This document shows positions 44,773-52,125 of a DNA stretch of 55,141 nucleotides, piece by piece. Under the pieces are notes generated by a model. The model had not been told where the DNA came from. It made no database searches and saw only the letters and a list, made by a program, of their open reading frames with translations. Origin of the DNA: Nocardioides caeni. GTDB taxonomy: Bacteria > Actinomycetota > Actinomycetes > Propionibacteriales > Nocardioidaceae. Positions within the stretch are counted from its first letter, which is position 1, and the number at the start of each line of letters is the position of its first letter. The stretch is taken from positions 1-55,141 of the forward strand of contig NZ_STGW01000001.1 of the NCBI RefSeq assembly GCF_004912195.1. The letters run 5' to 3'. A program made the position numbers and the translations under genes.

Positions 44773-45465
44773 ATGGGCGCCGGGCACGGGCACCGCCTGC
44801 ACTTCCACGGGCACTCGGTGGTCCACCGCGCCCCCGCGCACCTGAAGATCCTCGGCCTGCTCGGCTTCGCCCTGGTCGTCGTCGCGACGCCGCGGGAGTG
44901 GTATCCGGTCTTCGGCGGCTACCTCCTGGTGCTGCTCGGCGTGCTCGCGCTGGCGCGGGTCCCGCTGGGCTACGTGCTGCCGCGCATGGTCATCGAGGTG
45001 CCGTTCCTCCTGTTCGCGGCGCTCATCCCGTTCGTGGCGGAGGGCCCGCGCGTCGCCCTGTCGATGCCCGGCGGGTGGGAGCTGACGGTGTCCGAGTCGG
45101 GCCTGGTCGCCGCCTGGGGGCTGGCCGTCAAGGGCACCCTGGGTGTGCTGGCCTCGCTGACGCTGGCAGCGACGACCGAGCCCGCCGACGTCCTGCAGGG
45201 GCTCCAGCGGCTGCGCTTCCCCGACCTGCTGGTGCAGATCATGTCGTTCATGATCCGCTACCTCGACGTCGTCACCGCCGACCTGGGGAGGATGATCACG
45301 GCCATGCGATCCCGTGGCGTCGATCCCCGCTCCCCGCGGCACTGGCCGGCGCTCGCCCGGACGCTCGGTGCCCTCTTCGTCCGGTCCTACGAGCGGGGCG
45401 AGCGGGTCCACCTCGCGATGCTGTCGCGCGGCTACGACGGCCGCCTGCCCGAGCAGGCCCGATGA
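44773..45465 (+). CDS. ECF transporter transmembrane protein CbiQ/NikQ
   Basis: This encodes 230 aa. The His-rich N-terminus (GAGHGHRLHFHGHSVVHR) may bind metal. HLKILGLLGFALVVVATP starts the first helices. The ECF-T coupling motifs are MRSRGVDPRSP and MLSRGYDGRL (the paired ArgGly motifs that contact the ATPase). It links substrate protein and ATPase and is followed by cbiO with a 4-nt ATGA overlap. The ATG is chosen after CbiN ends; no strong ribosome site is seen. Confidence 0.92.
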   Translation: MGAGHGHRLHFHGHSVVHRAPAHLKILGLLGFALVVVATPREWYPVFGGYLLVLLGVLALARVPLGYVLPRMVIEVPFLLFAALIPFVAEGPRVALSMPGGWELTVSESGLVAAWGLAVKGTLGVLASLTLAATTEPADVLQGLQRLRFPDLLVQIMSFMIRYLDVVTADLGRMITAMRSRGVDPRSPRHWPALARTLGALFVRSYERGERVHLAMLSRGYDGRLPEQAR

Positions 45466-46232
45466 CACCCGTCCTCGACGTCCGGGGTCTCGCCTTCGCC
45501 TACCCCGACGGCCATCAGGCCCTCTTCGGCGTCGACCTCCACGTGCACGCGGGGGAGCGGGTCGCGCTGCTGGGGCCCAACGGCGCCGGGAAGACCACGC
45601 TGGTGCTGCACCTCAACGGCATCCTCTCCGGCGAGACCGGGCACGGCGAGGGCAGCGTCACCGTCAGCGGACTGCCGGTCACGAAGAAGAACCTGCTCGA
45701 GATCCGCCGCCGGGTCGGCATCGTCTTCCAGGATCCCGACGACCAGCTGTTCATGGGCTCGGTCCGCGCCGACGTGGCCTTCGGACCGGCCAACCTCGGC
45801 CTGCGCGGCCCCGAGCTCGACCAGCGGGTGATGGCGGCCCTGGAGCAGGTCGGCATGGCCGACGACGCCGACCGCCCGCCCCACCACCTCTCCTTCGGCC
45901 AGCGCCGCCGGGTCGCCATCGCCACCGTGCTCGCGATGGAGCCGGAGATCCTCGTCCTCGACGAGCCCAGCTCCAACCTCGACCCGGCGTCGCGCCGTGA
46001 GCTCGCCGACATCCTGCGCTCACTCGACATCACCGTGCTGATGGTGACGCACGACCTGCCCTACGCGCTCGAGCTCTGCCCCCGGTCGGTCGTGCTCAGC
46101 CAGGGACGCGTCGTGGCCGACGCGGCGACGTACGACGTGCTCACGGATGAGGCCCTGATGCGTGCCCACCGGCTGGAACTGCCATGGGGCTTCGACCCCC
46201 GGTCCATCCCGGTTGATAGCCTGCCCGGGTGA
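45462..46232 (+). CDS. ECF transporter ATP-binding protein CbiO/NikO
   Basis: This encodes 256 aa. Walker A LGPNGAGKTT, Q-loop VFQDPDDQLFMGSV (QDPDDQ is typical of ECF ATPases), signature LSFGQRRRVAIA (Ser-Phe-Gly instead of Ser-Gly-Gly, also usual), Walker B ILVLDEPSSNLDP and H-loop VTHDLPYA. It powers Co/Ni import as the sole ATPase gene, so it must work as a homodimer. The GTG of the DUF3618 gene overlaps its stop by 4 nt. Confidence 0.93.
   Translation: MTPVLDVRGLAFAYPDGHQALFGVDLHVHAGERVALLGPNGAGKTTLVLHLNGILSGETGHGEGSVTVSGLPVTKKNLLEIRRRVGIVFQDPDDQLFMGSVRADVAFGPANLGLRGPELDQRVMAALEQVGMADDADRPPHHLSFGQRRRVAIATVLAMEPEILVLDEPSSNLDPASRRELADILRSLDITVLMVTHDLPYALELCPRSVVLSQGRVVADAATYDVLTDEALMRAHRLELPWGFDPRSIPVDSLPG
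46217..46222 (+). promoter_or_regulatory. -10 element inside the cbiO end
   Basis: TAGCCT ends 6 nt before GTG 46229, so the DUF3618 gene may have its own leaderless promoter. Confidence 0.45.
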
Positions 46233-46483
46233 GCAACAGCCCCTCCGACATCGAGCGCGAGATCGAGGAAGCCCGCGAGCGCCTCGCCGGCACCATCGAC
46301 CAGCTGCTCTACCGGTCCCACCCGAAGACGATCGTGGGTCGCGAGGTCGCCGCCGTGAAGGCCCACTACGTCAACGCCGAGACCGGCGAGCCCCGCACCG
46401 ACAACATCCTCAAGACCGTCGGTGCGGTCGTGGGCGTCATCGCCGTGATCGTGGTGCTCCGCAAGGTCACCAGCACCGACTGA
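46229..46483 (+). CDS. DUF3618 membrane protein
   Basis: This encodes 84 aa. The DUF3618 motif IEREIEEARERLAGTIDQLLYRSHPKTIVGRE is at the N-terminus, with a single C-terminal helix (VGAVVGVIAVIVVLRKV). These short actinobacterial membrane proteins have no known function. It overlaps cbiO by 4 nt but carries a -10 box of its own, so linkage to metal transport is uncertain. Confidence 0.85.
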   Translation: MSNSPSDIEREIEEARERLAGTIDQLLYRSHPKTIVGREVAAVKAHYVNAETGEPRTDNILKTVGAVVGVIAVIVVLRKVTSTD

Positions 46484-46499
46484 GAGCGACTCTCACACC

Positions 46500-46823
46500 G
46501 TGTCCGACAAGACACCCATCAAGATGCTGCACGACCGCATCCTGTGCGAGACCGACAGCGAGGCGGGCGAGCGACGCTCCTCCGGCGGCATCGTCATCCC
46601 TGCGACCGCGGCGATGGGCGCTCGTCGGCTCGCCTGGTCCCGCGTCGTCGCGGTGGGTCCGCACTGCCGGGCCGTCGTCTCCGGTGACCGGGTCCTCTAC
46701 GACCCCGAGGACAAGGCCGAGGTCGAGGTGTCCGGCGATGTCTACGTCGTGATGCGCGAGCGCGACATCCACGCCGTGGCCGCCGATCGGCTCGCCGACG
46801 AGGCCGCAGGCCTCTACCTCTGA
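46500..46823 (+). CDS. GroES-like (Cpn10 fold) small protein
   Basis: This encodes 107 aa. The pattern PIKMLHDRILCETDSEAGERRSSGGIVIPATA, then RVVAVGP, SGDRVLYDPE and YVVMRERDIHAV follows the GroES layout, including the mobile-loop SSGGIVIP. It lacks clear matches to the GroES roof region and no groEL is nearby, so it may be a stand-alone co-chaperone paralogue rather than the main GroES. The GTG start is used; GACTCT 6 nt upstream is a poor -10 candidate. Confidence 0.8.
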   Translation: MSDKTPIKMLHDRILCETDSEAGERRSSGGIVIPATAAMGARRLAWSRVVAVGPHCRAVVSGDRVLYDPEDKAEVEVSGDVYVVMRERDIHAVAADRLADEAAGLYL

Positions 46824-46893
46824 GTCGGGTCTGATCTCGCGAGGGGTCTCCACTTCGGCGTAACGCAGGTCACGCTGGGGCCGTTGGAGGGGC

Positions 46894-49314
46894 GTGCGCT
46901 CCTCACGTCTGTCCCTCCTGCTCGCCTCCGTCCTGACCGTCTCGGCGCTCGCCGCCACGGCGCCCGCCGACGCGGAGAAGGCGGCCGCCGCGTCGACGTA
47001 CGACGCGACGATCCGGATCACGACGCACGGCATCCCGCACGTGGTGGCCGACGACTGGGGCTCGCTGGGCTACGGCAGCGGCTACGCCATGGCCAGCTCG
47101 TCCATCTGCAACCTCGCCGACACCGTGCTGACGGCCCGGGGCCAGCGCTCCCGCTACCTGGGCGGCGACGGGCGCTATGCCGACGGCGTCTCGATGGACG
47201 CCTCCAACCTGCAGGTCGATGCCTTCGTGACCGACCTGCGCAACCGCAAGGTCGTCGAGACCCTGCTCGCCTCGCCCGCCGGACCCACCGCCCGCGCCAA
47301 GGCGATGGTGAAGGGCTACACGGCCGGCATCAACCGCTGGCTGCGTGACAACCGGATCACCGACCCGGCCTGCCGCAGGTCGACCTGGATCAAGCCCGAC
47401 GCGACCGAGCTGGACCTCTGGTACGGCGTCTACCTCGCCAACCTCCTGGCCTCCTCCGGGGTCTTCGTCAAGGAGATCGTCGAGGCCGACCCGCCCACGC
47501 TCGCCGACCCCGGCCTGCCGGACCTCGGTCTCGACCTGCCACTGCCGACCTCGACGTCGGAGGTCGCCGCCTACGCCGCGCAGCTCGACGAGTCCGACCG
47601 CCAGAAGATCCTGACCGGCCTGGGGCAGAACACCGACTTCGGCTCCAACGCCACCGCCGTCGGCGGCGACGCCAGCTCGACCGGTCGCGGCCTGCTGCTC
47701 GGCAACCCGCACTTCCCGTGGACGGGGCGCTACAAGTTCGCCCAGCAGCACCTCACCATCCCCGGGAAGTACGACGTCGCCGGCGGCTCCCTGATCGGCT
47801 CACCCGTCGTCAACATCGGCTGGAACAAGGACGTGGCGTGGAGCCACACCGTCTCCACGGCCTACCGGTTCACGCCCTACGAGTTCCTCACCGTCGGTCC
47901 GGGTCCGCTCTACCTGACCGCCAACGGGCTCCTCAGGAAGGCCGAGCGCCGCTTCGTCGACGTCGAGGTCAAGCAGCCCGACGGCTCGGTCACGACCGTC
48001 CGGGAGGACCTGTGGCGGGTGCCGCAGGGCTACGTGATCGACAGCCCGTCGCAGTTCATGGGCTGGTCGCCGATCAGCTTCTGGGCGATCCGCGACGCCA
48101 ACGCCGAGCATCTGCGCACCATCGACACCTTCCTCGCGATGGGTGAGGCGACCAGCAGCCGCGACCTCCTGGCCCGCCAGGACGCCGGCGGCGGCATGCC
48201 GTGGGTCAACACGACCGCCGCCGACCGACGGGGCGAGGTGCTCTATGCCGACCACAGCGTCGTCCCGCACGTCACCGACGCGATGGCCACCCGCTGCCTG
48301 ACGCCGGTCGGCCTGCTGCTCAAGACGGTCGCCGGACTGCCGGGGCTCAACGGCCTGCTGGCCGACAGCCTGTGCAAGTGGGGGACGGACGCCGATGCCC
48401 AGCGGCCGGGGATCCTCGGGCCGAAGAACCTGCCGGCCGTCGTACGCCGGGACTGGGTGATGAACGCCAACGACTCCTACTGGACGCCCAACGACAAGGT
48501 CCGGCTCGAGGGCTATGCGTCGATCATCGGCTGCGAGCAGTGCGAGCGCACGATGCGCACCCGGATGGTCGGGCAGTACGTCGTGGACCGGCTGGCCGTG
48601 GGCAAGGAGACGCCCGCGACGCTGCGCTCGCACCAGTACGCCAACCGGGTGCGGGCCGCCGAGGTGATGCGTGAGGGAGGCCGGCTCGACGAGGTCTGCG
48701 CCGCCACCGGCGAGACCGAGGCCTGTCGCGTGCTGAAGGCGTGGGACGGCCGCTCCGACGTCGACTCGGTGGGCACCCACATCTTCGAGGCGTTCGTCCA
48801 GCAGGCCCCGACGGGCAACGCGCTGTGGACCGTGCCGTTCTCGAAGGCCGATCCGTTCAACACCCCACGCGGGCTGAAGACCACGCAGCCGGTCGTGACG
48901 GCCATGCAGGCCGCCATCGACGAGGTGCGCGACGCCGGCGTCGCCTTCGACGCGACGTGGGGCTCGCTCCAGGTCGCCGGCGACCGCGGCGCCCCGGCGT
49001 TCCCGCTCGGAGGCGGGGAGGGCGACCTGGCCGGCAATGCCAACGCGCTCGCGTCCCGCGACCCGATCGGCAACCCGGGCCGCTACAAGGCGATCAACTA
49101 CGGCTCGTCGCACATCCAGTCGGTCTCCTACCTCGCCGACGGCCGGGTCGACGCGCGCACGATCCTGACCTACAGCCAGTACGAGGACCCCGGCTCGCCG
49201 TGGTCGAGGGACCAGACGAGGCTCTTCTCGCAGGAGAAGTGGGTGCGCTTCGCGTGGACGCCGGCGCAGATCCGCGCCGACCTCGTCCGCACGCTCCGCG
49301 TCACCGGGCGGTGA
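46894..49314 (+). CDS. Secreted penicillin acylase family Ntn-hydrolase
   Basis: This encodes 806 aa. The signal peptide is SLLLASVLTVSALAATAPADA. These enzymes self-cleave to expose an N-terminal Ser, here probably Ser251 in FGSNATAVGG, followed by LLLGNPHFPW. An alpha chain of about 220 residues and beta chain of 555 would result. NPHFPW and the later NANDSYWTPN fit aculeacin/AHL-acylase-like members better than classic penicillin G acylase. GGAGGGG precedes GTG. It may hydrolyse acyl-homoserine lactones or lipopeptides; the substrate is unproven. Confidence 0.87.
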   Translation: MRSSRLSLLLASVLTVSALAATAPADAEKAAAASTYDATIRITTHGIPHVVADDWGSLGYGSGYAMASSSICNLADTVLTARGQRSRYLGGDGRYADGVSMDASNLQVDAFVTDLRNRKVVETLLASPAGPTARAKAMVKGYTAGINRWLRDNRITDPACRRSTWIKPDATELDLWYGVYLANLLASSGVFVKEIVEADPPTLADPGLPDLGLDLPLPTSTSEVAAYAAQLDESDRQKILTGLGQNTDFGSNATAVGGDASSTGRGLLLGNPHFPWTGRYKFAQQHLTIPGKYDVAGGSLIGSPVVNIGWNKDVAWSHTVSTAYRFTPYEFLTVGPGPLYLTANGLLRKAERRFVDVEVKQPDGSVTTVREDLWRVPQGYVIDSPSQFMGWSPISFWAIRDANAEHLRTIDTFLAMGEATSSRDLLARQDAGGGMPWVNTTAADRRGEVLYADHSVVPHVTDAMATRCLTPVGLLLKTVAGLPGLNGLLADSLCKWGTDADAQRPGILGPKNLPAVVRRDWVMNANDSYWTPNDKVRLEGYASIIGCEQCERTMRTRMVGQYVVDRLAVGKETPATLRSHQYANRVRAAEVMREGGRLDEVCAATGETEACRVLKAWDGRSDVDSVGTHIFEAFVQQAPTGNALWTVPFSKADPFNTPRGLKTTQPVVTAMQAAIDEVRDAGVAFDATWGSLQVAGDRGAPAFPLGGGEGDLAGNANALASRDPIGNPGRYKAINYGSSHIQSVSYLADGRVDARTILTYSQYEDPGSPWSRDQTRLFSQEKWVRFAWTPAQIRADLVRTLRVTGR

Positions 49315-49322
49315 CGGCCCGG

Positions 49323-49328
49323 TAGCCT
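49323..49328 (+). promoter_or_regulatory. Possible -10 element of pafBC
   Basis: TAGCCT lies 38 nt before GTG 49367, which has a GGGAGGGA ribosome site. This would give a short leadered transcript. Confidence 0.35.
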
Positions 49329-49366
49329 GCGCAGCGACAGGCCAGCGACCAGCCGGGAGGGACGAC

Positions 49367-50395
49367 GTGGCGAAGGGGCCGGGACGCGATCAACGGGGAC
49401 CGATGGAGCGGCTGGTCCGCGTCGCCGCGATGCTGCAGCGCCATCCGATCAACGGCGTCAGCGGTGAGGAGCTGGCTGAGCTCGCGGGCTTCGCGGGGGG
49501 TGCCGACGCGCAGACCCAGCTCAAGCGCGACCTCAACCACCTGGAGCGGCAGGGCTGGCAGATCGAGAACCTGCGTGGTCCCGGTGAGCCGGCCGTCTAT
49601 CGCATGCGCACCGTCGACAACCGGCTCCGCTTCCGCCTCACCCCGCAACAGCAGTCGGCGCTGCGCCGCGCGGTCCTGCTGGCCGACAGGTCGGACCTCG
49701 CCGAGCGGTTGGGCCTCCCGGAGGCCACCGTGGCCGAGTCGCTGGTCGCCCAGGTGCCCGCGCAGGCGCCGCGCGCCCTCGACCTGGTCGTGGACGCCGT
49801 GCGCGAGCACCGGGTCCTCGAATTCGCCTACAAGGGCACGGCCCGCGTCGTCCACCCCGAGTCGGTCCGCAACCGCAACGGGGCCTGGTACCTCAGCGGT
49901 GTCGAGCGCGACGACCTGCCGGACGGGCAGCAGGACGACCCGCCCCTGCTGAAGACGTTCGTCGTGACCCGGATGTCCGGTGTCGTCGCGGGCGCGCGGG
50001 GCAGCGCCGAGACGCTCGTCACCGTCCGACACTCCGGCCTCCACCCGATGACCTGGGAGATCGACGAGCCCGTCGAGGTGGTCCTCGAGACCGCGTCCGA
50101 CTTCGAGCCCGACGTCCGTCGATGGCTGGGGGAGCCGGTCTCCTCGGGGCCCGTCGCCGGTGACCTGGTGCACCTCACCTACCGCGTGACCCACCGCGCC
50201 GCACTGCGCGCCCGCCTCAACGAGCTCGGCCGGCGGGTGCGGGTCGTCGGCCCGGCCGAGGTGCGGGCCGAGGTGGTGGCGGCACTCGCCGAGGCCGCCG
50301 GCCTGGCTGTGTCGGGTCAGGTGCCGGGTCAGGTGCCGGGTGAGGTGCCGGGTGAGGTGCCGGCCGTGCGGTCGAGCGAGGGGAGCGGGCAGTGA
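49367..50395 (+). CDS. pafB: WYL-domain transcription factor PafB
   Basis: This encodes 342 aa. An N-terminal winged helix (MERLVRVAAMLQRHPINGVSGEELAEL...LKRDLNHLERQGWQIE) is followed by the WYL domain (~150-240; LEFAYKG, and GAWYLSGVERD). PafB and PafC form the activator of the RecA-independent DNA-damage response in mycobacteria. The C-terminal tail has a tandem VPG(Q/E) repeat. The GTG start has a strong GGGAGG. Its stop overlaps pafC by 4 nt. The usual upstream gene pafA is absent from this window. Confidence 0.9.
   Translation: MAKGPGRDQRGPMERLVRVAAMLQRHPINGVSGEELAELAGFAGGADAQTQLKRDLNHLERQGWQIENLRGPGEPAVYRMRTVDNRLRFRLTPQQQSALRRAVLLADRSDLAERLGLPEATVAESLVAQVPAQAPRALDLVVDAVREHRVLEFAYKGTARVVHPESVRNRNGAWYLSGVERDDLPDGQQDDPPLLKTFVVTRMSGVVAGARGSAETLVTVRHSGLHPMTWEIDEPVEVVLETASDFEPDVRRWLGEPVSSGPVAGDLVHLTYRVTHRAALRARLNELGRRVRVVGPAEVRAEVVAALAEAAGLAVSGQVPGQVPGEVPGEVPAVRSSEGSGQ
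50317..50363 (+). repeat. Tandem 12-bp repeat in the pafB 3' end
   Basis: About four copies of T(C/G)AGGTGCCGGG, encoding VPGQVPGEVPGEVP-type residues. In frame, so copy-number changes would not disrupt the gene. Confidence 0.85.
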
Positions 50396-51369
50396 CGAAC
50401 GCACCGAAGTACGTCCAGCGGATCGCTCGCCTGCCGCAGGTCTTCGAGCGGTTGGGGCGCGAGCCCGACGGCATGTCCCTGGCGATCCTGGCCGAGGAGC
50501 TCGACGTGCCCGTCGACGAGCTGCGCGAGGACCTGCTCGCCTTCTACACCGCCGACATCGGCGGGCAGTGGGGCCTCCTGCGCCCGGACGTGCTCGAGTT
50601 CGTCGGCGCCGACGGTGCGGACGAGGACCCTGGCACGGCAGGCGTCGTCCGCCTGGTCGCCGACGGGCCGGCTGACCTGGGCATCGAGTACGTCGACGCG
50701 AGCGAGCTGGGCCTGGTCTATGGCGCCGCGCTCGCGCTGCTGGAGACCGAGCCGGGCAATGCGGACCTGGAGGAGGCGATCGACGTCCTTGCCGAGACGA
50801 TGTTCGGCGACGCCGCCGCCGTCCCCGACGTCCGCACCTGGAACCGGATGCTGCCCGACCTGCAGCGGGCACGGGCCGAGCGCCGCGCCGTGCGCATCGT
50901 CTACTCCCGTGCCTGGGCCCCGGGGGTCTCGGAGCGGGAGATCGAGCCCTACCGGTTGGTGCAGACCCGCCGGGGGTGGGAGATCGACGCCGGTCCGCCG
51001 GACGACGCCGGACGGCTGCGCACCTTCCTGCTCTCCAACATCCGCGAGGCGGAGGTCCTCGACCGCGCCTTCGAGCTGCCGGACGACGTCGAGGAGCGGA
51101 TCGCCGAGCAGCGAGCGACGACCACGGTGCGCGTGCTGCTGCCGCAGAGCGCCCGATGGGCCGCGGACTTCTACGCCGAGCAGGTCACCTTCGTCGAGGA
51201 CGACGAGGAGACGGTGGTCGTCGACGTCGAGCTGCTGCCACCGCTGGATCGCCGCGCGGGGATGCTGGTCCTCGCCGCCGGCGCGCCCGCCATGGTGCTG
51301 GAGCCGGCAGCGCTGCGCGACACCGATCTCTTCCTGGCGCACGAGCTCTTCCTGCACCACTCGACGTGA
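50392..51369 (+). CDS. pafC: WYL-domain transcription factor PafC
   Basis: This encodes 325 aa. An N-terminal winged helix (YVQRIARLPQVFERLGREPDGMSLAILAEELDVPVDELREDLLAFY) is followed by a WYL domain (~170-245) with VRIVYSRAWAPGVSEREIEPYRLVQTRRGWEIDAG and a C-terminal WCX region. It is the partner of PafB. The next gene is a SnoaL-like protein, not tatA/tatC as in many actinobacteria, so pafBC appears detached from its normal context on both sides. Confidence 0.9.
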   Translation: MTNAPKYVQRIARLPQVFERLGREPDGMSLAILAEELDVPVDELREDLLAFYTADIGGQWGLLRPDVLEFVGADGADEDPGTAGVVRLVADGPADLGIEYVDASELGLVYGAALALLETEPGNADLEEAIDVLAETMFGDAAAVPDVRTWNRMLPDLQRARAERRAVRIVYSRAWAPGVSEREIEPYRLVQTRRGWEIDAGPPDDAGRLRTFLLSNIREAEVLDRAFELPDDVEERIAEQRATTTVRVLLPQSARWAADFYAEQVTFVEDDEETVVVDVELLPPLDRRAGMLVLAAGAPAMVLEPAALRDTDLFLAHELFLHHST

Positions 51370-51395
51370 GGGAGCCGGTCCACCCGGGACAGGTA

Positions 51396-51411
51396 CTAGA
51401 ACAAGTTCTAG
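51396..51411. promoter_or_regulatory. KstR-like palindromic operator, second copy
   Basis: CTAGAAC-AA-GTTCTAG is a perfect 7-2-7 palindrome. It starts 24 nt before the -10 box, the same spacing as the site at 2216. It fits TNNAACNNGTTNNA. Confidence 0.6.
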
Positions 51412-51419
51412 ATTCGAAC

Positions 51420-51425
51420 TAGCCT
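51420..51425 (+). promoter_or_regulatory. -10 element, leaderless type
   Basis: TAGCCT ends 6 nt before ATG 51432. Confidence 0.5.
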
Positions 51426-51431
51426 GCCCTC

Positions 51432-51914
51432 ATGGACCTCGAAGCGATCGAGTCGATCAAGCGCCTCAAGCACCGCTACTTCCGTAGCCTCGACCTCAAG
51501 CTCTGGGAGGACTTCGGCGACTGTCTCGCCGAGGACGTCCGGGCCCGCTACGGCACGATGGCGATGGACGAGCCCCTGCACTTCGATGCCCGCGACGCCG
51601 TCGTGGAGTGGATGAAGGGCAATCTCAGCAACGGCACGATCACCATGCACGTCGCCCAGCACCCGGAGATCGACGTCGACGGCGGCACGGCGAAGGCCTC
51701 CTGGGCCTTCGAGGACACCGTGATCGTCCCCGACTTCAAGGTCGTCATCCGCGGTGCCGGCTACTACCAGGACGAGTACCGCCGTGACCCGGACGGCCAG
51801 TGGCGGATCGCCGCGACCGGCTACGAGCGCATCTACGAGGCGATCACCTCCCTCGACGACACCCCGAGCTTCAAGCTCATCGCCAACCGCTGGGACCCCG
51901 AGCTCGCGCACTGA
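51432..51914 (+). CDS. SnoaL-like / NTF2-fold protein
   Basis: This encodes 160 aa. The nuclear-transport-factor-2-like fold is indicated by IESIKRLKHRYFRSLDLKLWEDFGDCLAEDVRARYG and the later GGTAKASWAFEDTV, then GYYQDEYRRDPDGQWRIAATGYERIYE. Members include ketosteroid isomerases, dehydratases and SnoaL cyclases. The KstR-like site on its promoter makes a steroid-linked isomerase or hydratase plausible, but the classical KSI Asp/Tyr set was not confirmed. Transcription is probably leaderless. A perfect palindrome terminator follows. Confidence 0.82.
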   Translation: MDLEAIESIKRLKHRYFRSLDLKLWEDFGDCLAEDVRARYGTMAMDEPLHFDARDAVVEWMKGNLSNGTITMHVAQHPEIDVDGGTAKASWAFEDTVIVPDFKVVIRGAGYYQDEYRRDPDGQWRIAATGYERIYEAITSLDDTPSFKLIANRWDPELAH

Positions 51915-51928
51915 CGCGTCAGGAACGA

Positions 51929-51960
51929 CGAAGGGCCTCCGCCGCGGCGGAGGCCCTTCG
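51929..51960. terminator. Perfect 32-bp palindrome, bidirectional terminator
   Basis: CGAAGGGCCTCCGCC is followed directly by GC and its exact complement GGCGGAGGCCCTTCG, giving a 15-bp stem. It sits between the convergent SnoaL-like and tRNA-Lys genes. Confidence 0.8.
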
Positions 51961-51964
51961 TGGT

Positions 51965-52040
<76 letters not shown>

Positions 52041-52072
52041 ATCCACGCTCACCGGGGTGAACGCGAGGCGAA

Positions 52073-52101
52073 ACGTTACCAGCGTGGTGCCGGGCGGTGA
52101 A
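52073..52101 (-). promoter_or_regulatory. Promoter of tRNA-Lys
   Basis: On the minus strand a TTCACC -35-like box (52096-52101) and TAACGT -10 box (52073-52078) are 17 nt apart, about 33 nt before the tRNA. Confidence 0.45.
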
Positions 52102-52125
52102 ATTGCGGCGACCGTGGTGCGCGTC

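Noticed and set aside
50317..50363. Repeat at the pafB end as a CRISPR-like or mobile repeat
   Set aside because: Units are 12 bp, contiguous, without spacers, and in frame with the protein. It is a simple coding repeat.
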